A stretch of 64,000 nucleotides of DNA, taken from positions 186,001 to 250,000 of the forward strand of contig JAQTZE010000003.1 of NCBI GenBank assembly GCA_028687935.1. The letters run 5' to 3'. Under the pieces are notes generated by a model. It was given only the letters and a program-made list of their open reading frames with translations, was not told the DNA's origin and did no database searches. The first letter of the stretch is position 1. Each line of letters begins with the position of its first letter. This document shows positions 9,065-16,984 of the stretch, in pieces. The position numbers and the translations under genes were made by a program. This stretch comes from Sulfurimonas sp. GTDB lineage: Bacteria; Campylobacterota; Campylobacteria; Campylobacterales; Sulfurimonadaceae.

Positions 9065-9082
9065 TTGACACAGTTTATGAAC
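9065..9082. mobile_element. Candidate terminal inverted repeat of the decayed IS
   Basis: TTGACACAGTTTATGAAC resembles the ends of many IS256-group elements, which read roughly TTCATAAACTGTGTCA toward the transposase. It is 35 bases upstream of the transposase remnant, in the right orientation. The matching other end was not found, so the element is incomplete. Recognition is from memory, not alignment. Confidence 0.4.
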
Positions 9083-9107
9083 AGGCCTAACAAGAATCTA
9101 CTGATAA

Positions 9108-10484
9108 CTAGTTATTGTTACTATTAGCTTCAGCATCTATCATCATTTGAAGTGATGAGAACTGTGAGTTGATACGACTGATGATGGCATCATACGCTTG
9201 AAATTTTTTACTGAGTATCTCGTAACGGCTGTCTAGTGAAGCCGTTTGTTTGTCATACTGCGTAGTGAGAAGATCTTTGGCGCTGCTGAGTTGGTTGGAA
9301 AAGTTTGAGAGTAGTTTGTTGTAGCCTGTATAGTCAGTCATAGTTGCGTTTAGCTTCGTAAAAAAGCCGTCGTTTGTACTGTCACCACGGAAAAAAAGCT
9401 CTAAGGCTTTTGGATCTGCTTGGAGTTTTGTATTTAGTATCGATGTATCAAGCGTCATCACTCCAGAACTGTCGATGTCTATACCGTAGTCGATAAGTGA
9501 AGCCCCAGTCTTGTTATTCATCTGTGTCATCATTGTCGTTAGTTCTCTTTGGATAGATTTGACAAAACTATCTCCGTTAAATATGCCTACAGCTCCGCTC
9601 TCTCTGTCTGAGTTTGTCATGTCCTGAAGATTGGAGATAAGGTTGTTGTAGTTTTGTACAAATATAGACATCTCTGAGTTGATCGCCGTCGTGTTTTGTG
9701 TGATACTTATACTCGCAGATTCATCTACGGTCTGGTTTTTGTTGAGCGTTATTTTGACTCCGTTGATCAGATCTGAGATCTCATTGCTCGAGCGTGTGAT
9801 CTCTATCCCGTTGTATTTGAATGTTGCCGCTTTTGCAGGCTGGATATTATTAAGACCCAGTGCTGTTTCCAAGCTTGTAGCCAGAGGATCTGCTGCTGTA
9901 TTGGAGTCTGAGAAGGTGATCGCTTGATTGACATTGTCTGCTGTGATAACAAGCTGATAATTATCCGGACCTACTTGAAGTACAGAAGCAGTCATCTTTT
10001 CCCCTGCTTTTTCGTTTATAGAATCGCGTATACTATTGAGTGTGCTACTCGCTGTATAGTCTATATCAAAAGTCTCTTCACCGATGGTTATGGAAAAGGT
10101 TCCTGCTCCAAGATTTGGAACTGCTTCGGATTTGACACCGATATTATTAGAATTCCACACATCCTTTTCTGCCTTACTTACATCCGTGATATTGAACGAG
10201 CCGAGGTCTGAGCCGCCTTCTGTTGTGATACTTACTGCATCTGTACTTCCGCTCACAGAACGACCAAGATAAAGATTTTCGCTATCAAGGGCGGCTGCAC
10301 TTGCTTTAAATGTAGTCATAAGAGAGGATAGTAAATTAAAAGCATCCTCTTTTTGATTGGCAAGTGTGATTTTATTCTCAAGCGGTTTGATGATAGTGTC
10401 CGTATCTGCCGTACGAAGTTTATCAATAAGATCTGCTGTTAGAATCCCTGAACCGATTCCGAGTGAATTGATAGTACCAGCCAT
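9108..10484 (-). CDS. fliD: Flagellar filament cap protein FliD
   Basis: 458 residues. FliD caps the growing filament and helps flagellin fold at the tip. The N-terminus (MAGTINSLGIGSGILTADLI) and the C-terminal coiled-coil ending in QFSSLQMMIDAE are typical. I start at ATG 10484, preceded by AAAGGAT, instead of a codon 69 bases upstream that would add a non-homologous hydrophobic stretch. It has its own FliA promoter, back to back with that of fliS. Size is near the family norm for Campylobacterota (450-650). Confidence 0.93.
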   Translation of the reverse strand: MAGTINSLGIGSGILTADLIDKLRTADTDTIIKPLENKITLANQKEDAFNLLSSLMTTFKASAAALDSENLYLGRSVSGSTDAVSITTEGGSDLGSFNITDVSKAEKDVWNSNNIGVKSEAVPNLGAGTFSITIGEETFDIDYTASSTLNSIRDSINEKAGEKMTASVLQVGPDNYQLVITADNVNQAITFSDSNTAADPLATSLETALGLNNIQPAKAATFKYNGIEITRSSNEISDLINGVKITLNKNQTVDESASISITQNTTAINSEMSIFVQNYNNLISNLQDMTNSDRESGAVGIFNGDSFVKSIQRELTTMMTQMNNKTGASLIDYGIDIDSSGVMTLDTSILNTKLQADPKALELFFRGDSTNDGFFTKLNATMTDYTGYNKLLSNFSNQLSSAKDLLTTQYDKQTASLDSRYEILSKKFQAYDAIISRINSQFSSLQMMIDAEANSNNN

Positions 10485-10522
10485 GACAAATCCTTTTATC
10501 TTTATGATTATTAGTAACAATA

Positions 10523-10549
10523 CAATCGACAAATTTGTGAAAATCTTAA
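10523..10549 (-). promoter_or_regulatory. FliA promoter of fliD
   Basis: Minus-strand TTAAG, 16-base spacer, CGATTG, with the same TTTGT/CTGT context before the -10 as the flagellin and fliS promoters. It lies about 40 bases upstream of the fliD ATG. Confidence 0.72.
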
Positions 10550-10585
10550 GCAAATTTCAGACCAATTTGGCATAAATATTTTTAT

Positions 10586-10612
10586 TTAAGTTATTCAAAA
10601 TCCTGTCGATGT
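10586..10612 (+). promoter_or_regulatory. FliA promoter of fliS
   Basis: TTAAG, 16-base spacer, CGATGT on the plus strand, with CTGT immediately before the -10 as in the flagellin promoter. It is about 45 bases upstream of the chosen fliS start and divergent from the fliD promoter. Confidence 0.72.
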
Positions 10613-10658
10613 ACTTGGCATGAATGAATATGAAGAAAATTTGAAACAAGGGATAAAT

Positions 10659-11033
10659 ATGTATGGTAGTAATGCTTATAATACGTATACACAAAATAAT
10701 ATAGGAATCGAGTCGCCTGAAAAGTTGATCTCGATGTTGTATCAGGGAGTACTTCGTTTTAATGCGCAGGCAAAAAAAGCGATGAGTGAAAATGACCGTG
10801 AAAAAAGAGTTTACTGGATTAACCGTTCTACGGCAATTATTGCGGAGCTTGTTTCTGTATTGGATATGAAACAGGGGCAAATATCTCAGTATCTTGAAGG
10901 TCTGTATAACTATGAGATAAAACTGCTTATGGAAGCAAATTTGACTAATGATGTCTCCAAGATTGATGAAGTGAGTAATGTTTTCAAAGGACTTTCAGAA
11001 GCATGGAACGAGAGCACCAATGTGGCTAGATAG
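10659..11033 (+). CDS. fliS: Flagellin export chaperone FliS
   Basis: 124 residues. FliS binds the C-terminus of flagellin in the cytoplasm and prevents premature polymerisation. The N-terminus MYGSNAYNTYTQN and the following ESPEKLISMLYQGVLRF helix are typical of the family. ATG at 10659 follows AAGGGA; an upstream ATG at 10620 would overlap the leader and add 13 atypical residues. It is followed by a FliT-like gene with a 14-base overlap. Confidence 0.92.
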   Translation: MYGSNAYNTYTQNNIGIESPEKLISMLYQGVLRFNAQAKKAMSENDREKRVYWINRSTAIIAELVSVLDMKQGQISQYLEGLYNYEIKLLMEANLTNDVSKIDEVSNVFKGLSEAWNESTNVAR

Positions 11034-11274
11034 CCTCAAGCTCGCAATTATCGAAAAAGATACAGATAAGATAAACGAGCTTTTGGAAACACTTCCTCAG
11101 CTTGAAAATTCTCAAGAGATAGAGCAGGCAGTATATCTTCTCAGAGAAGCTGCAGAACTTCTCTACACGCTCAAAGATGAGACTGCGTTTGCAATGCAAC
11201 AACTCAAAAAAAATAAAGACTTTTTAAACTCCACACATAATAAAAACGCAGCTACCTTGGACATCAGATCGTAA
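11020..11274 (+). CDS. Small FliT-like flagellar protein
   Basis: 84 residues, mostly helical and charged, starting at MWLDSLKLAIIEKD and overlapping the end of fliS by 14 bases. The position after fliS and the length match FliT-type chaperones or the small helical proteins found there in Campylobacterota, but the sequence has no diagnostic motif. An earlier in-frame start (10978) exists but overlaps fliS more. Function is inferred from place and size only. Confidence 0.6.
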   Translation: MWLDSLKLAIIEKDTDKINELLETLPQLENSQEIEQAVYLLREAAELLYTLKDETAFAMQQLKKNKDFLNSTHNKNAATLDIRS

Positions 11275-11296
11275 ACAGTTGCGTTATACTTTCAAC

Positions 11297-12118
11297 ATGA
11301 AAAATATATATATCACAGACCTTGATCACACTTTTTTACGCAATGATTTGTCGCTGAGCGACTATACAAAACGCATTTGGAATGCGCAAGCACAGAGCTC
11401 TATTGTCGGCGTTGCGACAGCGCGTACTTATCTTAGAACACAGCGTTTTTTAGAGGGTGTGCATATCAATGCGCCGATGATACTTCTTGATGGTGCGCTC
11501 ATTGCCACGCAAGAGAAAAAGATCATCGATACAAAATTGCTCTCAAAAGAGCTTTGCGACGCAGTAATAGACGAGGGTGGGCGTTTTGGGATTTATCCTT
11601 TTGTCCTCTCGCTTGCCGATGATGAGCTAAACGAAGCTTTTTTGCACTCAAGTATCTTAAACGCAGAGCAGAAAAAAGTCCTCGCACGCTACACAAAAGA
11701 GGACAATCTTCAAGAGCAAAAAGAGCTACGAGGGATGGAGAAAAACTTCAAGATCGTTTATATGGGCGAAGAGCAACTGCTGCGTGATTTGGAGCAGCAT
11801 CTCAAAGAGGTTTTTGGCGAAGAGATAAAGTATATCCTCGCACCTGAAGCCTATGTAGGATGCTACTTTCTGACACTCCTGCATCAAAACGCAGACAAGT
11901 CGCACGGCATCCAAAGTGTGAGCGAATATATGGGATTTGATCTGAAAAAATTGACCGTTTTTGGAGACAACTTCAATGACCTTGGTATGTTTGCACTCGC
12001 GGGAACTGCCGTTGCGATGGCAAACGCACAAGAGGGTGTCAAAGAAAAAGCGCATATCGTACTCGCACATACAAACGATGAAGATGGTGTTGCACGTTAT
12101 TTAGAGAGCCTTCGATGA
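11297..12118 (+). CDS. Cof-type HAD phosphatase (subfamily IIB)
   Basis: 273 residues. HAD motif I is DLDHT near the N-terminus, and motif IV is GDNFNDLGMF near residue 220, followed by an AVAMANA segment, as in Cof/YbiV-type sugar phosphatases. These dephosphorylate small phosphorylated metabolites. I start at MKNIYITDLDHT (11297). The gene overlaps the downstream sugar permease by four bases (ATGA), so it probably acts in the same sugar module. Confidence 0.83.
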   Translation: MKNIYITDLDHTFLRNDLSLSDYTKRIWNAQAQSSIVGVATARTYLRTQRFLEGVHINAPMILLDGALIATQEKKIIDTKLLSKELCDAVIDEGGRFGIYPFVLSLADDELNEAFLHSSILNAEQKKVLARYTKEDNLQEQKELRGMEKNFKIVYMGEEQLLRDLEQHLKEVFGEEIKYILAPEAYVGCYFLTLLHQNADKSHGIQSVSEYMGFDLKKLTVFGDNFNDLGMFALAGTAVAMANAQEGVKEKAHIVLAHTNDEDGVARYLESLR

Positions 12119-13383
12119 AACGCAACTCAAATTTGCTCGCCATGAGCATTATCGGCGTTTTATTTTTCATCTTCGGTTTTGTTACTTGGCTCAATGGCTC
12201 ACTTATCCCTTTTCTCAAACTTATCTGCGATCTGAGCGAATTTGAAGCGCTCTTTGTGAGCTTTGCGTTTTATATCGCCTATACGGTGATGGCGTTTCCT
12301 ATGGCCTATGTGCTGGAGAGAACAGGCTACAAAAACGGTATGGCGCTAGGACTCGGCGTGATGGTTATAGGGAGTTTGCTCTTTATCCCAGCGGCACTCA
12401 GCGCTGCGTTTTGGGTATTTCTTATCGCACTTTTTACCCTTGGCACGGGGCTCACAATTTTACAAACCGCATCAAATCCCTATGTCGTACTTATCGGCCC
12501 AATCGAGAGTGCCGCGATGCGTATCAGCATCATGGGACTTATCAACAAAGCGGCGGGGGTTTTCGTGCCCCTTGCGTTTACCGCACTTATCCTCTCCGAT
12601 ATCTCAAACGCAGCGATGCAAAATCTCTCCGACTCTCAGATAGATACCCTCGCTCAGAGACTTATCGTGCCTTATATTATCATGGCGGCAGTACTGAGTT
12701 TTTTGGTACTTTTGGTGAAGTTTTCTTCGCTTCCAGAGCTTGAGTTTGAGAAACAAAACGCAGATGAGAAGAAAAGTATCTTTGCCTTTCCTCGTCTTAT
12801 TTTGGGTGCTTTGGCGCTCTTTTTTTATGTCGGTATCGAGGTTATCGCAGGCGATACGATAGGGCTTTATGCCCAAAATCTCGGGCTCTTAAACGCAACA
12901 GCGATGACTTCGTATACGATGGCGTTTATGGTGCTTGGTTATCTTATCGGGGTTGCGTTTATACCGAAGTTTCTCTCGCAAGAGCGGGCACTTTTGGGTT
13001 CTGCGTTTTTTGGGATACTCTTCTTGCTTGGCGTTGCGTTTGGCTCAAGAGATTCGCATCTGCTCTCAGAGATACTTTGGGGCTGGAGCGGCATCGCTAC
13101 ACTGCCTGATACTCTTGCGTTTGTAGCGCTTTTGGGTCTTGCAAATGCGCTTGTCTGGCCAACGATTTGGCCGCTTGCACTTGAGGGGCTTGGGAGATAC
13201 ACAGCAAAAGGAAGCGCACTTCTTATCATGGCAATTGCCGGTGGAGCACTGCTTCCGCTTATGTTTGGAAAGATAGCGCAGCTGAGTGGAGATATGCAGA
13301 TGAGCTACCTTTTTGGCATCGTCTCTTATATTTTTATCCTCATCTACGCACTTGCGTGGCACAAAAAAACGACTTGGAGATAG
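12115..13383 (+). CDS. FucP/GluP-like sugar:proton symporter (MFS)
   Basis: 422 residues with about twelve membrane helices. The N-terminal FFIFGFVTWLNGSLIPFLK and later ILQTASNPYVVLIGP segments are characteristic of the FHS branch of the major facilitator superfamily (fucose, glucose/galactose importers). It should import a hexose with protons. It lies between a HAD phosphatase and a hexose-phosphate mutarotase in one tight operon. This gene is unusually rich in AAACGCA/TGCGTTT words (about eleven in 1.27 kb). Confidence 0.87.
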   Translation: MKRNSNLLAMSIIGVLFFIFGFVTWLNGSLIPFLKLICDLSEFEALFVSFAFYIAYTVMAFPMAYVLERTGYKNGMALGLGVMVIGSLLFIPAALSAAFWVFLIALFTLGTGLTILQTASNPYVVLIGPIESAAMRISIMGLINKAAGVFVPLAFTALILSDISNAAMQNLSDSQIDTLAQRLIVPYIIMAAVLSFLVLLVKFSSLPELEFEKQNADEKKSIFAFPRLILGALALFFYVGIEVIAGDTIGLYAQNLGLLNATAMTSYTMAFMVLGYLIGVAFIPKFLSQERALLGSAFFGILFLLGVAFGSRDSHLLSEILWGWSGIATLPDTLAFVALLGLANALVWPTIWPLALEGLGRYTAKGSALLIMAIAGGALLPLMFGKIAQLSGDMQMSYLFGIVSYIFILIYALAWHKKTTWR

Positions 13384-13384
13384 G

Positions 13385-14215
13385 ATGATAGCGTACAAAA
13401 AATTTGCAAACGGATTTGAATATATAGAGGTGCAAAACGCAGCCGCAAGCGCAAAAATAGCACTTCAGGGTGCGCATATTTTTGAGTATAAACGCAAGGG
13501 AGAAGAGGATTTATTGTGGCTCAGTAAGAGCAGCGATTTTGAGTATGGCAAAGCGATACGCGGCGGTGTGCCTGTGTGCTGGCCTGCGTTTGGGATGAAC
13601 AATCCTGATTTGCCACAACATGGATTTTCTCGCACGGCGCGTTTCATACTCACGCAAACGCAAGAGGATGAGAGAACTACAGAACTTATTTTTACCCTTG
13701 AAGCCTCAGAGGAGAGCCTCAAAATATGGCCGTATAAATTTCTGCTCACACTCAAAGTCATTGTTGCCGAAAATCTCACGATGGAGCTCACGACAACAAA
13801 CAGAGATACAAAAAGTTTTACACTCACACAAGCGCTTCACAGCTATTTTCCCGTGTCGCATATTGATGATGTGAAGATTCTCGGACTTGAAAATAAACCT
13901 TACTTCAACGCGCTCACTTCACAAACGCAGCTTCAAAATGGAGTTGTGACATTTGACTCAGAGTATGACTGCGTTTATCAGGAAGTGCAAAATGAAATAA
14001 TTTTACAAGACGCAAAACGCAGTATCAAAATCAACAATGAAGGTTCATCAAGCGTCGTTGTCTGGAATCCGTGGACCCTAAAAGGCTCACGCATGAGCGG
14101 CATGAAAGCAGACGCTTACAAGAGTTTCGTCTGTATCGAATCAGCGAATGCCTTTGAAGACTTCAGAGTTTTAGCGCCGAATCAAACACATACGCTCAAG
14201 GCGCACTTCTCTTGA
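13385..14215 (+). CDS. D-hexose-6-phosphate mutarotase (YeaD-like)
   Basis: 276 residues starting one base after the permease stop codon; GGAGATAGG lies just upstream. The aldose-1-epimerase fold is indicated by RGGVPVCWPAFG, QHGFSRTARF, and VVWNPW near the C-terminus, all typical of YeaD-type glucose-6-phosphate 1-epimerases. It interconverts anomers of a hexose 6-phosphate. Its end overlaps the convergent siroheme gene by 20 bases. It contains seven AAACGCA words. Confidence 0.87.
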   Translation: MIAYKKFANGFEYIEVQNAAASAKIALQGAHIFEYKRKGEEDLLWLSKSSDFEYGKAIRGGVPVCWPAFGMNNPDLPQHGFSRTARFILTQTQEDERTTELIFTLEASEESLKIWPYKFLLTLKVIVAENLTMELTTTNRDTKSFTLTQALHSYFPVSHIDDVKILGLENKPYFNALTSQTQLQNGVVTFDSEYDCVYQEVQNEIILQDAKRSIKINNEGSSSVVVWNPWTLKGSRMSGMKADAYKSFVCIESANAFEDFRVLAPNQTHTLKAHFS

Positions 14216-14786
14216 GTGAGGAGTTTCTCCACGATTGCATATACTCTTTGGCTTTTGTATCAAGGAGTTGCATCCGCGCTTTACCTTTTGGCAGGCTCAA
14301 ACGCAACTGTTTCATCTCTTGTAAAAACTCTGAAATCTCGTTTGGGATACTCTCTAAGAGATAATTTTTGAGATGTTTTGCCAAGGCTGGAGAAGCCCCT
14401 GAAGTGGAAATTGCTATGGTGAGATCATCTTTTTTGACATACGCAGGAAAGATAAAATCACAATAATCTACAGAGTCTACTGCGTTGCAGAGGCAGTTGT
14501 ATTGTTTTGATTCTGCAAAAATCTCGGCTTGTAATGCGATATCATCCACAGCCACAATCACAATCCTAAAACCTTTGATATCCCCTTTTTTGTAGGCTCG
14601 CTGCTGCTGTGAAAGATTATTCTTTTGGATAGTTTGGAGTATTTTAGGCGTGAAGGATCGCGAGATTAGCTCGATATCCTGCGTAAAATCCAAAAGATGC
14701 TCTAATTTTTCGTGAGCGATTTTCCCGCCTCCGACGATCAATATTTTTTGATTCTCCAATTTGATAAACGCAGGGAAATAAGCCAT
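14196..14786 (-). CDS. Precorrin-2 dehydrogenase / sirohydrochlorin ferrochelatase
   Basis: 196 residues, equivalent to the N-terminal part of CysG or to Met8p. It oxidises precorrin-2 to sirohydrochlorin using NAD+ and inserts iron to give siroheme. The N-terminal YFPAFIKLENQKILIVGGGKIA holds the dinucleotide-binding glycine motif; TISTSGASPALAKHL is the family's conserved C-terminal segment. I start at ATG 14786. Together with the divergent methyltransferase at 14915 it supplies siroheme to the reductase at 20 kb. Confidence 0.9.
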   Translation of the reverse strand: MAYFPAFIKLENQKILIVGGGKIAHEKLEHLLDFTQDIELISRSFTPKILQTIQKNNLSQQQRAYKKGDIKGFRIVIVAVDDIALQAEIFAESKQYNCLCNAVDSVDYCDFIFPAYVKKDDLTIAISTSGASPALAKHLKNYLLESIPNEISEFLQEMKQLRLSLPKGKARMQLLDTKAKEYMQSWRNSSLKRSAP

Positions 14787-14914
14787 AAAAAACCTTTTTT
14801 GTACTAAATATTGCAGTAAAGCATAGCAAAAAAGAAGCAATTTTATCTTGATGTATGTTGGGTCTATTTTGCTCTGTACGTGCTACAATAAAAAAAACAT
14901 CAGGAATCCAAACT

Positions 14915-15655
14915 ATGGCAACAGTATACTTGACAGGGGCTGGCCCCGGTGATTTGGAGCTCTTGACGCTCAAAGCTCTTCGCGTCATCCAAGAGGCTGA
15001 TGTGATTATTTATGACCGTCTCGCAAATCCTGATATCCTCGAAAAAGCAAAAAGCGGCTGTGAGTTTGTCTATGTGGGCAAAGAAGGGGGTCATCATAGT
15101 ATGCCGCAGGAGGCTATCAATGAGATTATTTATCAAAATGCTCTCAAATATGAGAGCGTTGTACGATTAAAAGGTGGCGATCCTTTTGTTTTTGGACGAG
15201 GCGGTGAAGAGGCAGCGTATCTTCATACAAGAGATATAAAATTTGAGATCATTCCAGGTATCTCATCTGCGCTAAGTGTTCCTGCTTATGCCGGTATTCC
15301 GGTGACACATCGCGGGGTGGCCGCATCTTTTCGTGTAGTGAGCGGACATGCGTCAGCAGAGCAAGAAGAGTCAGATAGCTCTTGGGAGAGTTATAAAAGG
15401 GATGAGACGATTGTATTTTTGATGGGACTGCACAATCTTGCCACGATAAGTAAAAAACTCAGAGAGATCGGCAAGGAGAGCGATTGCCCCTGCGCCGTTA
15501 TCGCAAAGGGAACGACACAAAATCAGATTGTGGTCGTAGGTACACTCGCAGATATTGTTGAAAAAGCGAAAGGCTTACCGACCCCAGCCCTCATTATCGT
15601 AGGGAAGGTTGTAGCACTCAGAGAAGAGTTGCAGTGGTTTGAAGGCAATGCCTAA
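14915..15655 (+). CDS. cobA: Uroporphyrinogen-III C-methyltransferase
   Basis: 246 residues. Makes precorrin-2 from uroporphyrinogen III with two SAM-dependent methylations. Family signatures: VYLTGAGPGDLELLTLKA at the N-terminus, YDRL, VRLKGGDPFVFGRGGEE, and IPGISSALSVPAYAGIPVTHR. ATG 14915 is preceded by CAGGAAT. It is divergent from the dehydrogenase/ferrochelatase gene, so the two siroheme steps that CysG fuses in enterobacteria are separate here. Confidence 0.95.
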   Translation: MATVYLTGAGPGDLELLTLKALRVIQEADVIIYDRLANPDILEKAKSGCEFVYVGKEGGHHSMPQEAINEIIYQNALKYESVVRLKGGDPFVFGRGGEEAAYLHTRDIKFEIIPGISSALSVPAYAGIPVTHRGVAASFRVVSGHASAEQEESDSSWESYKRDETIVFLMGLHNLATISKKLREIGKESDCPCAVIAKGTTQNQIVVVGTLADIVEKAKGLPTPALIIVGKVVALREELQWFEGNA

Positions 15656-15664
15656 GCACTTCTC

Positions 15665-16831
15665 TTATTGCTGATAGCCAAAAACAAGGACTTTAAGGTA
15701 TCTCGCTGCCCAGATGATAAAAAGTAAAAGCCACGCACTCAATGAAATATCAAATAAAAAATCAGCTCCCCATCCAAACGCAAGGTTGAGACTATAGAGT
15801 GCTCGCAAGAGCACGACTACCTGCACAAACCAGAAGATTTTTGTAGCGAGAGCATCAGCATGAGGCGACTGTCCAGAGTGTCCGAGTATCACCCTTGTCC
15901 CAAAACCCACGAGAATAGTTGTCACAAATCCTAGAGCCAAAAGATGAATACCTAAGAAGTAAAAATCCAGAGCGAAGAAAAACTCCAGCGTATGTGCGAG
16001 GGCAGAGATAAAAAACGCCATCGGAAGCCAAAAAAGCCCAAGATGCAGTACCCAAAGAATGGCAGGTGAGCTAAAGAGCGGAAGTTTCCAGCTCATAAAC
16101 TCTCGCAATAGATAGAGTGCCAAAATCATATCGATAACAATCTGCGCAAGAGTAAAAGAGCTTAAAATTGTTTTTGCCAAGAGCAGGGCAAAGACAATTA
16201 TGATGAGATTTTGACTTTTTGGCTCATAGGAGTGAGAGAAAAAGGGAATCATTCTCTGCGCGACACTGAAAGTCAAAAAGATGATATACATGTAAAAACC
16301 TGTATTGATCGCAAGCATCTGTAACTCTACTCCAAGCTCGAATAGGAAAAAAAGCAAAGAGGAGAGCAGCCCAAAATAGTGCGCGACGAGTATCCAAAAA
16401 GGATCAGTTTTATCCTGCGCTTGCCCTGTGCTGAAGATATGGGTGAGTTGCTTAATCGCGTATATTTGTGAGATAAAAAGCACGGCCATAGCGAGAAGCA
16501 CAACTGTGTGACTTGTCATAGAGCCAAAGATAAAAAGAAGAGAGGCAAAACTATTGGCATAAAATATTTTTGTATAAAAAGCTCTCTCAATCACCTGCGT
16601 TTGGCAAAATCTTGGAAAGGTTGTAAATAAAAATCCAAGAAAAAGATTGCTAAAAACAGTAAAAAGAAGAGAGTAGGCGTGAAAAGTCACACTCGCTATC
16701 TCAAGGCTTACAATACCTTTGTAGGAAAGAGCAAAAACGAGCATCATAATGATTGCGTTTGCAAGGCCTAAGATGAAGAAGGGTTGATGGGGTTGGGATA
16801 AAAAATAACTCTGTTTATGTGTAGTATTCAT
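15665..16831 (-). CDS. nnrS: NnrS-family membrane protein
   Basis: 388 residues with about twelve membrane helices. NnrS is a haem- and copper-containing inner-membrane protein that helps cells survive nitric oxide. The HQPFFILGLANA start and the C-terminal HLLALGFVTTILVGFGTRVILGHSG segment with conserved histidines are typical. It ends 9 bases from the convergent cobA stop and is divergent from nrdD, with an FNR-type box between them. The link with the nor genes at 56-62 kb is functional, not positional. Confidence 0.9.
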   Translation of the reverse strand: MNTTHKQSYFLSQPHQPFFILGLANAIIMMLVFALSYKGIVSLEIASVTFHAYSLLFTVFSNLFLGFLFTTFPRFCQTQVIERAFYTKIFYANSFASLLFIFGSMTSHTVVLLAMAVLFISQIYAIKQLTHIFSTGQAQDKTDPFWILVAHYFGLLSSLLFFLFELGVELQMLAINTGFYMYIIFLTFSVAQRMIPFFSHSYEPKSQNLIIIVFALLLAKTILSSFTLAQIVIDMILALYLLREFMSWKLPLFSSPAILWVLHLGLFWLPMAFFISALAHTLEFFFALDFYFLGIHLLALGFVTTILVGFGTRVILGHSGQSPHADALATKIFWFVQVVVLLRALYSLNLAFGWGADFLFDISLSAWLLLFIIWAARYLKVLVFGYQQ

Positions 16832-16885
16832 TGTATTTCCATGGGTTTAGATTTTGAATTGTAATAAGATTTGTGAAAAAAAAGC

Positions 16886-16899
16886 TTGACGTTTATCAA
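16886..16899. promoter_or_regulatory. FNR/CRP-family binding site
   Basis: TTGACGTTTATCAA, a perfect TTGA-N6-TCAA dyad, the classic FNR-type operator. It lies 55 bases upstream of nnrS and 86 bases upstream of nrdD, which are divergent and both serve low-oxygen growth. The site could act on either or both. Only one such box was noticed in the window. Confidence 0.65.
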
Positions 16900-16984
16900 G
16901 AGTAACGTGACACATCTGTGACAGAAATTATTAGGACTCTTTAACACCGCTTCCTATAAACTTTCCAAATATTTGGAGATGATT

